This document shows positions 38,845-46,692 of a stretch of 64,000 nucleotides of DNA, piece after piece. The translations under genes were made by a program, and so were the position numbers. Under the pieces are notes generated by a model. The model had not been told where the DNA came from. It saw only the letters and a list, made by a program, of their open reading frames with translations, and searched no databases. The stretch's first letter is position 1. Each line of letters opens with the position of its first letter. Source of the DNA: JBBECJ01 sp963763325 (lineage in GTDB: Bacteria > Chloroflexota > Chloroflexia > Thermomicrobiales > CFX8); assembly GCA_963763325.1 (NCBI GenBank), contig CAVXOL010000001.1, forward strand, positions 496,001-560,000. Reading direction: 5' to 3'.

Positions 38845-40122
38845 TCACGTGGTCGCTGGCGTCAGCCCATGCACGTAGCGGCGGGCAATGAGGATGCCGA
38901 CCAGCAGCGGAGCGATCGCGATCAGTGCGGCGTAGAGCGGCAGGGCTGGGTCGATCTCGTAGAGGGCTCCGGCGATGAAGGGGGCGATCCCGAAGCCGAA
39001 GCCGCCGAGGACCTCGGCCAGCGCGAACGAGCGCGAGCGCAGCCGCTCCGGCGAGACCTCACCGAGGATGGCGTAGGTGAGGCCCCAGGAGACGAAGTAG
39101 CCGCCACGGAAGAGGAACGCCAGCGCGAAGACCCAGGTGCTGGTGCCGAACAGCAGCAGCAGGAAGGCTAGTGGCGCAAAGGCGGTCGTCAGGATCAGCG
39201 CGTTCATCGGCGGCGCGAAGCGCTTGACCTTCGCGATCACGATACCCAGCAGGATGCTGCCGAGGGCGAAGATCGAGCCGAACTGGCCGATCGTCCCGAT
39301 CCCGACTCCGTGCTCGTCTTCGAGGTAGTTCGGGACCAGCGTGTAGCCAGTCGTCAGTACCAGTAGCATCGCCAGAAAGAGGGCACAGATGACGACGACT
39401 GGCTTGTAGCGCAAGACGGTCCGGTAGCCGACGCTCACGACCTGCTCCTCGCCGGTTTGTTCGACTGGCCGCAGCCGCGCGAAGAGCAGTACCGATGCCA
39501 GTTGCGCGATAGCTGCCACGATGAAGATTGAGCGCAGGCTGATCTGGTCGGCCATCACGCCACCGATACTGGGCGAGAGCAGGAGCGCGATACTTGGCCC
39601 GACCGTGTAGATGAGCGTGAAGGCACGCGTCCGGCCACGATTGTCGGTCGAATCGGCAATCACCTTCGAGACCGCCGGCCAGACGATGTTGCCAGCCGAC
39701 ATGACCAGAATGGCTGGAAAGAGTGCCCACCAGGTCGGCGCCAGACCGTAGAGCAGGATGCCGATCACACTCAACGAGCGGCCGGTCACGATCAGCTTGC
39801 GGATCGGGATCCGGTCGGCTGCCCAGCCACCGGGTGCGAGAAAGATCAGCCGCGTCAGACCACTGATGCCGATCACCAGTCCAACGATGCCGGGGCTTGC
39901 GCCGAGCGACTTGATATACAGCGGTATCAACGTCTGGTAGAAGCCGAACGACGCCTCGTTGAGCAGCATCGCCCAGAAGATGACGAGGTTGTTGTGCCCC
40001 AGCCCGAGGTCGCTGCCGATGCCGGGGATCTTCCCAAGCAGCCCACCCCGCCAGCCAGACTTGACACCATCCAGCGACGACGGGTCAACACCCTCGACCG
40101 CCTCAACCCCCTGCGACTGCAC
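38845..40122 (-). CDS. MFS transporter
   Basis: An intact 425-residue, 12-helix protein. After a 45-residue soluble N-terminus comes LVIFWAMLLNEASFGFYQTL, then the motif A region GWAADRIPIRKLIVTGRSL. The late helices read FLFRGGYFVSWGLTYAILGE, then SPERLRSRSFALAEVLGGFG and FGIAPFIAGALYEIDPALPL, closely matching the MFS gene at 29090-30280. The two are paralogues. Substrate unknown. Confidence 0.85.
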   Translation of the reverse strand: MQSQGVEAVEGVDPSSLDGVKSGWRGGLLGKIPGIGSDLGLGHNNLVIFWAMLLNEASFGFYQTLIPLYIKSLGASPGIVGLVIGISGLTRLIFLAPGGWAADRIPIRKLIVTGRSLSVIGILLYGLAPTWWALFPAILVMSAGNIVWPAVSKVIADSTDNRGRTRAFTLIYTVGPSIALLLSPSIGGVMADQISLRSIFIVAAIAQLASVLLFARLRPVEQTGEEQVVSVGYRTVLRYKPVVVICALFLAMLLVLTTGYTLVPNYLEDEHGVGIGTIGQFGSIFALGSILLGIVIAKVKRFAPPMNALILTTAFAPLAFLLLLFGTSTWVFALAFLFRGGYFVSWGLTYAILGEVSPERLRSRSFALAEVLGGFGFGIAPFIAGALYEIDPALPLYAALIAIAPLLVGILIARRYVHGLTPATT

Positions 40123-40196
40123 GCGTGACTCCTACTCCCCAAAGCCACGATCGCTCTTCCCCTGCGTCGCGGGCAACGTAGTATAAGTGGCGGAGC

Positions 40197-40267
40197 ACGG
40201 GAATCGGGAGTCGGGAATCGGGAATCGAGGAAAGGCTCCGATGCCAGCCCGATTTCGATTCCCGAAC
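40197..40267. repeat. GGGAATC heptamer micro-repeat
   Basis: Four near-copies of GGGAATC in a row at 40200-40227, with the reverse complement GATTCCCG at 40257-40264. It lies between the MFS gene and threonine aldolase, and could form a hairpin. Confidence 0.7.
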
Positions 40268-40291
40268 AACGCACTATGGGGAGGAACAACG

Positions 40292-41336
40292 ATGCCAGAC
40301 CGATTGATCGACCTGTCGAGCGACACGGCGACGAAGCCGTCGCGGGAGATGCGGGCCTTCATGGCCGAGGCGGAGGTCGGCGACGAGCAGCGTCGCGAGG
40401 ACCCGACCGTCAATCTGTTGCAGGAGATGGTCGCCGACCTGTTCGGCAAGGAGGAGGCGCTCTTCCTGCCGTCCGGGACGATGTGCAACGCGATCGCGAT
40501 CAAGGTCCACACGCGAATGGGCGACGAGATGATCCTGCATCGCGACGCCCACCCGTATACCAGCGAGGGTGGTGGCCCGGCCGCGCTGGCCGGTGTCTCG
40601 TCGCGGCTGCTGGAGGGCGCGCGCGGGCTGTTCACCGCCGAGCAGGTGCGCGGCGCGATCAGCCCCGACAACCCGCACTCGGCCCGCTCGCGGCTGGTCT
40701 CGATCGAGAACACGACCAACGGCGGGACCGGCAAGGTCTGGCCGCTGGAGACGATCCGCGAGATCGCTGCCGTCGCCCACGAGCACGGGCTGAAGACACA
40801 CATGGACGGCGCGCGGCTGATGAACGCCGTCGTCGCCAGCGGCATTCCGGCCAGCGACTTCGTGGCCGAGATGGACACGGCCTGGGTCGATCTCTCGAAG
40901 GGGCTCGGCTGCCCGATCGGCGGCGTCCTGGCCGGGACACGCGAGGACATGGAACTGGCCCGGCGGCTACAAGCACCTCTACGGCGGTGCGATGCGTCAG
41001 GCCGGCATCATCGCGGCGGCCGGCGTCTACGCCCTGCGCCACAACGTCGAGCGGATGGCCGACGACCACGCCAACGCCAAGCTGCTGGCGCAGGGGCTGG
41101 CCGAGATCCCCGGCATCCAGATCAACGTCGACGACATCGAGACCAACATCGTCCACTTCGATGTCTCTGAAACCGGCCGGACCGGCGGCGAGGTCAACGC
41201 GGCTATCACGAGCCGCGGCGCACGAATGGGCGGCGGCAACGGCCCTCGCATGCGCGCCGTCACGCATCTGGACGTGTCACGCGCCGACATCGAGCGGACG
41301 GTCGAGATCATGCGTGATGCGGTGGTAAACGCGTAG
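40292..41336 (+). CDS. low-specificity L-threonine aldolase, frameshifted
   Basis: About 348 residues. ATG at 40292 follows GGGGAGGAACAACG. The text LIDLSSDTATKPSREMRAFM, then AEVGDEQRREDPTVNLLQEM opens the family. The PLP Lys is in VDLSKGLGCPIGG and a His/Asp pocket in GLKTHMDGARLMNA. A shift near 40970 leads to GAMRQAGIIAAAGVYAL. It splits threonine or related beta-hydroxy amino acids into glycine and an aldehyde. The 3' end overlaps the convergent McrC-like gene by 60 bases. Confidence 0.88.
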
Positions 41337-42521
41337 AGCCCTCACCCGCCCCGCCACCTCCCCCACCTGCGCAAGCACCTCTTCCGGCGTTCCGGCCAGG
41401 TTGAGGGTGACGACCTCAAGGTGCTTGCCGACGTTGACGACTTCATGAAGGGCAGGATCGCCTTCGCCAGCGGCATAGATCAGCAGTCCTCCCGGTAAGT
41501 CGGCGGCGATCGTGTAGGCGAGTAGTTGGTAGAGGTCGGGGTGGAGGATTCCGGCGACGTTGACGCGCTTGTACTTTATGTCACCCACGAAGCGGCAGCG
41601 TGCGCCTTCCCACCATGAGATGTCCGGTTTGAGGCGGACCATTGCGGCCTGATCGAGCCGCAGCCAGTGGCCGTGATTGCCCTGCGGGAAGGCGCGTTCG
41701 GAGAGCCGCAACTCCTCGCGGAGGGCGGTGACGACGAAGTCCTCGAAGACCTGGTTAATGTCGATCAGGAACGCGCTCGACCGGACGCCGCCATGGGCCA
41801 GGTCGAACGAGGTTGAGCGCAGGATCAGCCGCGCCAGCTCGACGGCCGGGCGGTAGCGGCTGTTGAGCCGCGTCCAGGTGATCTCCGGCAGCCGTCGCGG
41901 GTCGTACTCGACCAGCCGGACGGCGGCGAGAGTCTCGTCGAACGCGCGCAGTGAGCGGCGTGACGTGACGGAGCGCAGCCGGAGTCGGCCAAGCCGCGCG
42001 ATGGCGGCTTTCAGCAGCCGGTTCTCCTCAATGTCCTCGGTGAAGTCGTCGTAGCGCACCTCGGCCGGCGGGAAGCGGCCGTGGCGTTTGCGGATCTGGT
42101 CGTCGAAGCGCACTCGCCCGCGAATCGTCGGCAGCGCCTCTTCCTCGACCCGGTAGCCCTGAAGGACGCCGCGTGCCAGCGCCCGGCGGACCTGCGCGAC
42201 GAAGCCCGGCACGATCGCTTCCAGCAGCGAGCGGCGCTCGGCGTAGTCGAACGGTACATCACGCCACCTCCCCCGTTCCATCGCGTAGGAGAGCAGGAAG
42301 AGCAGCCGGTCGATCGGCAGCTTTGGCCGAATCTCGATGCTGAGTGTCCCGAGGTTGAGTGCGCCGACCTCCGAGCCGGGCCGCAGGTCGTAGCAGCCCT
42401 CGGCCCCGATCGTCGGCGTGATGTCGATCGACGGCGCCAGCCGCCGCAGGTCGTCCCGCTCGGTCGCGCTCAGCAGGATCGCCGGCGACGGCTGGTACTC
42501 ACGAAGCGTCAGCAGGCGCAT
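41277..42521 (-). CDS. McrC-like nuclease subunit
   Basis: An intact 414-residue protein from ATG at 42521. The middle carries PTIRGRVRFDDQIRKRHGRF, typical of McrC. Near the C-terminal third is the PD-(D/E)xK nuclease motif: VRLKPDISWWEGARCRFVGD, then IKYKR (catalytic Asp in KPD, D-x-K in VGDIKYK). It is the endonuclease partner of the McrB-like motor and cuts modified DNA once the motor has translocated. It overlaps the end of the McrB-like gene by 23 bases, indicating translational coupling. Confidence 0.85.
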   Translation of the reverse strand: MRLLTLREYQPSPAILLSATERDDLRRLAPSIDITPTIGAEGCYDLRPGSEVGALNLGTLSIEIRPKLPIDRLLFLLSYAMERGRWRDVPFDYAERRSLLEAIVPGFVAQVRRALARGVLQGYRVEEEALPTIRGRVRFDDQIRKRHGRFPPAEVRYDDFTEDIEENRLLKAAIARLGRLRLRSVTSRRSLRAFDETLAAVRLVEYDPRRLPEITWTRLNSRYRPAVELARLILRSTSFDLAHGGVRSSAFLIDINQVFEDFVVTALREELRLSERAFPQGNHGHWLRLDQAAMVRLKPDISWWEGARCRFVGDIKYKRVNVAGILHPDLYQLLAYTIAADLPGGLLIYAAGEGDPALHEVVNVGKHLEVVTLNLAGTPEEVLAQVGEVAGRVRALRVYHRITHDLDRPLDVGA

Positions 42522-44130
42522 CGTCGTCGTCCAATGGGATGGTGCGGCGCGCCAGCCGGTCGAGCCGGAACTCGTCCAGCCGCTCTTCTTCGCCGAACAG
42601 GTGCTCGGCGACATACGGCAGGATCGAGAACTCCCAGATGCGCTCGACCCACTCGTCGTCCAGGTTGGATCGCATGAAGTGGCTCGGCCCGATCGCGGCG
42701 TGCCGGTCGCCGAGCAGCTCGTTGGCGGCATCGACCCTGTCGGCCACCCACCCCATCCCCGGCTTGTGCCGCGCCAGCCAGCGCCGTAGCAGCCCTGCCA
42801 CCGGCGGTTGGTCAGGGAAGAACGGCACGAAGTGGAAGCGCCGCCGCAAGGCCGCGTCGATCAGCGCGATCGAGCGGTCTGCCGTGTTCATCGTACCGAT
42901 GATCCAGAGATTTCCCGGCAACCGGAACGGCGTCTCCGAGTACTGCAAGTCGATTGCTTCGTCGCGGTACTCCAGCAGGAAATACAGTTCGCCAAACACC
43001 TTCGCGACGTTGCCGCGATTGATCTCGTCGATGACGAGGACGTGGATGCTCTCCGGCTCGCCCGCCGCCGCCTCCGCGATCCGCTTCAGCGGCCCCGAGC
43101 GCAGCGCGAATGTTCCTTCGGATGTCGGCCGGTACCCCTCAACGAAGTCCTCATACGCATACGACGGATGGAATTGCACCAGCCGATGTGACCCCGCCTC
43201 GTCATCCCGCTCCGGATCACCCGCGAAGAACTTCGCCAGTTCCCGCGCCACGTACGTCTTGCCCGTCCCAGGGGGACCATAGAAGATCACCTGCCGCTTG
43301 TCCTCAAGCAGCCGTTGGACATCGCGCAGGTAGCCGGGATCGAGCAGCAGCCGATCCGCAAGGTCGTTGAGGTCGCGGGCCACGGGTGCGTGCGAGACCT
43401 TCGGCTCGTGAATGGCGCTCGCCTCTGAGGCAGCTGGCTGCGGTAACGGAGCTATGCCCCGGAACGCAAGGAAAGCCGCCTTATCTTCTTCGTTGAAGAA
43501 CCACCCATCACCGTTCATGAACCAGACGATTCCCTGCGCTTCCAGCCGGTCACGCAGTTCCAGTCCTCGTTTATGGGCTTCGTCGACTATCCGATCAAGG
43601 AAGTCGAGCGAGTGATGGTAGATGTCGGCGTCGGAAGCATTCGGTGCAGGGTATGGGTACTTCATGAGATTGTAGGCGTTGTTGAATGGTCGGGTCCGAA
43701 ACCATGTGTATTCAGTTGGATCGATCCCTCCGAGCAACTGCGAGGTGATCGATAGCCTCGCGCTTGGACCGGATAACACTGATGACGGCAAATGAGAGAG
43801 AAACGCTTCGACTCGGTCTTCGGACTCATCTCCCCAGATGGCCGTCAGGGCATTCCTAGCGGCATCGGGGTCCGACTTCTGCCACGACCAGAAAGGATCG
43901 GCTACCCGCCAGTTCACGACGTTGCTCTGCGAGCTGAATGCACGTTTGAGGTGTGCTTGCCACTCGTCGGAACCGGACAAGAACGCCTGACGTGCGCGCG
44001 CAACGTGAGCAGCAATGTCCAGCTTGTAATCGCGCTCGGTCGCATCCCACTCGGGGTGTGCCAGCATCTTGCCCGCGAAATGAATGAACTGGTCCCATCG
44101 TTCGCTCGATTCCAACGTCATAGATCTCAA
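42499..44130 (-). CDS. McrB-like AAA+ GTPase motor
   Basis: 543 residues, intact. The C-terminal half is a full McrB-type AAA+ module: Walker A FYGPPGTGKTYVARELAKFF, then FHPSYAYEDFVEGYRP, Walker B VLVIDEINRGNVAKVFGELY, and the GTP-selectivity signature MNTADRSIALIDAALRRRF. The first 240 residues show no known DNA-recognition domain I can name, although FMNGDGWFFNEEDKAAFLAF near residue 210 is a distinctive helical unit. Start is 44130 or 44121. With the downstream McrC-like gene it forms a type IV restriction pair against modified DNA. Specificity unknown. Confidence 0.87.
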   Translation of the reverse strand: MRSMTLESSERWDQFIHFAGKMLAHPEWDATERDYKLDIAAHVARARQAFLSGSDEWQAHLKRAFSSQSNVVNWRVADPFWSWQKSDPDAARNALTAIWGDESEDRVEAFLSHLPSSVLSGPSARLSITSQLLGGIDPTEYTWFRTRPFNNAYNLMKYPYPAPNASDADIYHHSLDFLDRIVDEAHKRGLELRDRLEAQGIVWFMNGDGWFFNEEDKAAFLAFRGIAPLPQPAASEASAIHEPKVSHAPVARDLNDLADRLLLDPGYLRDVQRLLEDKRQVIFYGPPGTGKTYVARELAKFFAGDPERDDEAGSHRLVQFHPSYAYEDFVEGYRPTSEGTFALRSGPLKRIAEAAAGEPESIHVLVIDEINRGNVAKVFGELYFLLEYRDEAIDLQYSETPFRLPGNLWIIGTMNTADRSIALIDAALRRRFHFVPFFPDQPPVAGLLRRWLARHKPGMGWVADRVDAANELLGDRHAAIGPSHFMRSNLDDEWVERIWEFSILPYVAEHLFGEEERLDEFRLDRLARRTIPLDDDDAPADAS

Positions 44131-44349
44131 ACTCCCAAACGTGTCAGGTCTTCCTCTATGCGATCCACAGCCTCATGGTTCATTATCCACGGCAAGGCAT
44201 CACTTCCCAGAGCCACCAGTCCGGTCTTCTCGGATTGGGCGGCTCTGGATGTTGGCATGCATGGACGCGTCAGCCCTTCGCGAGTGCTGCGACGGTCTGG
44301 GCATGGGGTGTGAGGATGGGGGTATGCGGTTGGAGTTCGGTGGGTGCGC

Positions 44350-44763
44350 TCAGGCTGGCTGGTGTGAGAACGGCAGGTCGTGGTAGAGCGTCCGTTCCGG
44401 CTCGATGACGAGGACGCGGCGGCCGGGGCCGTTCCAAGGGTAGGGCTGGCCGGTGTACTTGTGCGCGATGGAGTTCATCACGGTGCCGTCCTCGTCGTTG
44501 CGTTGCTCGACGACACGGCCCAGGATCATCGCCGTCCTGTAGGGGTTCTCACGGTCGGTGATCGAGATCGCGACGCGTGGATCGCGGCGGGTCGTGCGGG
44601 CTTTCATCGAGTCGTGGCCAGCGCCGATCAGGATGTGGTCGCCCTCCAGGCCGACCCAGACTGCGACGCTGCGCGGTGAGCCGTCGCGCGCCACCGTTGC
44701 GAGGTGCGCGTAGTTGGGCGCTTCCAGTAGCGCGCGGACTTCGGGGCTCAACGTCGCTGGCAT
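44350..44763 (-). CDS. PPOX-class (pyridoxamine 5'-phosphate oxidase-fold) F420-type protein
   Basis: 137 residues from ATG at 44763, with GAGGGAAC upstream. The text LEAPNYAHLATVARDGSPRS, then VAVWVGLEGDHILIGAGHDS is the split-barrel opening; DPRVAISITDRENPYRTAMI carries the next strands. This is typical of TIGR03618-type F420-dependent oxidoreductases in Actinobacteria and Chloroflexota. Flavin use instead of F420 is possible. Confidence 0.82.
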   Translation of the reverse strand: MPATLSPEVRALLEAPNYAHLATVARDGSPRSVAVWVGLEGDHILIGAGHDSMKARTTRRDPRVAISITDRENPYRTAMILGRVVEQRNDEDGTVMNSIAHKYTGQPYPWNGPGRRVLVIEPERTLYHDLPFSHQPA

Positions 44764-44794
44764 CGCCTGTTCCCTCGTGTTGTCGATGTTCACC

Positions 44795-44950
44795 CTAGCG
44801 GAAGCCGAGGATGCGACGATAGCGTCGGGTTGCGCGCGGGGTCGAGAGCGCGCTCAGGACGGGTGGCTTGAAACAGGTGCGGCCATCCAGTTCGGCCTGG
44901 CGACTGAGGGCATCGGCATAACGCCACATGATCTCGGGATGGTTCAGCAT
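44795..44950 (-). CDS. tiny conserved-looking protein, MLNHPEIMW type
   Basis: 51 residues (44795-44950): MLNHPEIMWRYADALSRQAE, then an Arg-rich tail ending RRYRRILGFR. ATG at 44950 has AGAAGGAG seven bases upstream. Small proteins opening with PEIMWxYAD followed by Arg-rich helices are familiar from high-GC bacteria, from memory, and lack a known role. It is the second gene of a two-gene minus-strand unit divergent from the CGNR regulator. Confidence 0.55.
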   Translation of the reverse strand: MLNHPEIMWRYADALSRQAELDGRTCFKPPVLSALSTPRATRRYRRILGFR

Positions 44951-44998
44951 CGTCTGCTCCTTCTGGTGGAGATTTCCGGACGGCGGACCAGTTGCGCG

Positions 44999-45103
44999 TT
45001 AGCGGCGGATCGGGCGGCGTGCGCGGCGATTGGTCTCTCCGCGCCATTCACGCTGCGTGCGGACGATCAGGTCAACGGCGGTGTCGGGATGTAGCGTCAG
45101 CAT
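44999..45103 (-). CDS. tiny Arg-rich protein
   Basis: 34 residues: MLTLHPDTAVDLIVRTQREW, then RGETNRRARRPIRR. ATG at 45103 has AAAGGA upstream. It is too short for most gene callers. It lies 48 bases before the 51-residue gene, in the same direction, and downstream of the shared GTAAC operator region. An amphipathic helix is likely. Role unknown. Confidence 0.5.
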   Translation of the reverse strand: MLTLHPDTAVDLIVRTQREWRGETNRRARRPIRR

Positions 45104-45162
45104 CTGGTGGTCCTTTCCGGTCGTCACTCGTGGCTGGCGGGGCGACGACTTGACGGAACAGC

Positions 45163-45242
45163 GGTAACTTCCTATAGTTACCTTGCTGGTTACAGTATAC
45201 GCCGGATACTGTAACCTGTCAAGACATAGTAACCAGTTACCA
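45163..45242. promoter_or_regulatory. cluster of GTAAC inverted repeats (operator region)
   Basis: Three inverted repeats share the GTAAC/GTTAC core. They are GGTAAC...GTTACC at 45163-45182 and the strongest, GGTTACAGTAT with ATACTGTAACC at 45188-45216 (11-bp perfect arms, seven-base spacer). The third is GTAAC with GTTAC at 45229-45240. They fill the gap between the CGNR gene and the divergent small genes, so they are likely autoregulatory binding sites. Confidence 0.7.
45183..45210 (+). promoter_or_regulatory. promoter overlapping the GTAAC palindrome
   Basis: TTGCTG at 45183 and GATACT at 45205 with 16 bases between; the main palindrome lies across the promoter. Bound regulator would block RNA polymerase here. 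Confidence 0.45.
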
Positions 45243-45265
45243 GCCAGCAGGAAGTGGGGTATCTG

Positions 45266-45922
45266 ATGGTGTCCACCTCAACCCACGTCGACACGCACAC
45301 GCACGAGTTCGATCTCGATGCCGGGATCGTCGCGCTCGATTTCGCCAATACGCTGGATGGTCGCTACGATCCGCAGCCGAAGGATCATCTGCGCGACTAT
45401 CTCGATCTGCTCGTCTTCAGCGTCCTGGCCGGCACGCTCGATCAGCCGACGGCTGACCGGCTGGCGGCAGCGGCAGCTCAGTTGCCCGAACCTGCCGAAC
45501 GGCAACTGCACCGCGCGCGGAAGCTGCGAGAAGCGATCTTTGGCGTCTTTTCCTCTGTCGCTGCCGGGGATGAGCCACAGGTCGCTGACCTGGATGCGCT
45601 GAACGCGTTCCACCAGCGGGCGATGTCGCGCGGGAAGATCATCCAGACCTCCGAGGGGCTCGATTGGGGCTGGGAAGATGACGACGCGCTTGACCGACCG
45701 CTCTGGCCGCTCGTCAGATCGGCTGTCGATCTATTACTGACCGGCGACCAGCGCCGCCTGCGCGAATGCGCGGCCGACGATTGCGGCTGGCTCTTCTACG
45801 ACACCTCGCGCAACCAGTCACGCCGCTGGTGCTCGATGCAGTCCTGCGGCAACCGTGCCAAGGTCCAGCAGTTCCGGGAGCGGAAGCGTGGGGATGGACG
45901 TAGGGATATTTTTAATCCCTGA
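45266..45922 (+). CDS. CGNR zinc-finger transcriptional regulator (ABATE domain)
   Basis: 218 residues; ATG at 45266 follows GGAAGTGGGG, and a GTG at 45254 is possible. The N-terminal half (IVALDFANTLDGRYD, later RLAAAAAQLPEPAERQLHRA) is the ABATE ligand or stress-sensing domain. The C-terminal part has the zinc finger with the name-giving motif: CAADDCGWLFYD, then RRWCSMQSCGNRAKVQQFRE. It probably represses itself and the divergent small genes through the GTAAC repeats. Ligand unknown. Confidence 0.88.
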   Translation: MVSTSTHVDTHTHEFDLDAGIVALDFANTLDGRYDPQPKDHLRDYLDLLVFSVLAGTLDQPTADRLAAAAAQLPEPAERQLHRARKLREAIFGVFSSVAAGDEPQVADLDALNAFHQRAMSRGKIIQTSEGLDWGWEDDDALDRPLWPLVRSAVDLLLTGDQRRLRECAADDCGWLFYDTSRNQSRRWCSMQSCGNRAKVQQFRERKRGDGRRDIFNP

Positions 45923-45927
45923 ATCCC
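45893..45927. repeat. short GTAGGGAT/ATCCCT micro-repeat
   Basis: GTAGGGATATTTTTAATCCC followed by TGAATCCCTCG, overlapping the end of the CGNR gene. It forms a hairpin and shares the GGGAT core with the repeats near 28.6 and 29.1 kb. Confidence 0.6.
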
Positions 45928-45930
45928 TCG

Positions 45931-46572
45931 TCACGCCAGCCGCCCCAACCATGTCCCAATCCTCCAGCGGCTGTGTGGTGGGGATGGTGGGCGGATGGTG
46001 AGGATTGTCTGGCGGATCAGGTCCATCGTGTCGTCGTCGGTGCGGTGGCTGGCGCCGGGGGTGACTGGCGCTCCGATCGCGATTGTGACGCGGCGGCCGA
46101 AGTAGAGGTCGTCGGTGCCGGCGATAGCCATTGGCAGGATCTGGACGCCGCCGCGCCGGGCGATGACGGCTGCGCCCGGCTCGAACGGCAGCAGCACCTG
46201 GCCGGTCTCGGTAGCGACGTTGATGCGCCCTTCGGGGAAGAGCGCGATGCTTGCGCCGCCCCACAGCGTCGATTCAGCCGCACGCAGAACATCGCGCTGG
46301 CGAAGTGAGGTCCGCTCGACCTTGATGACGACACCCAGCCGGCCCAGCAGCCAATCCAGCAGCCGCCGCTTCTCGACATGCTCACGGGCTGCCAGGAAGA
46401 CGACCGGCCGTCGCGGCCCGAGCGCGGCGATGATCGCAAACGGGTCGATCCATCCGATGTGGTTGCAGGCGACAACGACCGGGCGAGTGCCGGCCGGCGG
46501 GAGATGCTCTCGCCCGGTCACCTGCAACCGCACCAGCCGGATTACGATCTGGCAAAGCGCCCAGGTCAGCAT
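45931..46572 (-). CDS. 1-acyl-glycerol-3-phosphate acyltransferase (PlsC family)
   Basis: An intact 213-residue protein. Acyltransferase box 1 is VVACNHIGWIDPFAIIAALG (N-H-x4-D), and box 3 is GGASIALFPEGRIN (FPEGR). VFLAAREHVEKRRLLDWLLG and VVIKVERTSLRQRDVLRAAE lie between. A hydrophobic N-terminus anchors it to the inner membrane. It adds the second acyl chain during phospholipid synthesis; soil and thermophilic lineages often keep several copies. Confidence 0.87.
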   Translation of the reverse strand: MLTWALCQIVIRLVRLQVTGREHLPPAGTRPVVVACNHIGWIDPFAIIAALGPRRPVVFLAAREHVEKRRLLDWLLGRLGVVIKVERTSLRQRDVLRAAESTLWGGASIALFPEGRINVATETGQVLLPFEPGAAVIARRGGVQILPMAIAGTDDLYFGRRVTIAIGAPVTPGASHRTDDDTMDLIRQTILTIRPPSPPHSRWRIGTWLGRLA

Positions 46573-46650
46573 TCAGCGGTCAGCCATCAGCTATGAGCCG
46601 TCAGCCTGTCAATCATCAGCCGGTCATAGTGCAAAGTAGACTGGCGTCTC
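46565..46650. repeat. TCAGC/GTCAGC micro-repeat cluster
   Basis: GGTCAGCATTCAGCGGTCAG, CCATCAGCTATGAGCCGTCA and CTGTCAATCATCAGCCGGTC in succession. It belongs to the GCTGATA-type family seen also near 17.9, 51.6, 58.2 and 61.4 kb. Confidence 0.6.
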
Positions 46651-46692
46651 TCCTGAGCCGCAGGGAGATCGATGATACTTGGCACTCGCCAC

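Noticed and set aside
44183..44191. DnaA-box-like TTATCCACG
   Set aside because: Single copy and far from the parS sites; not enough for an origin call.
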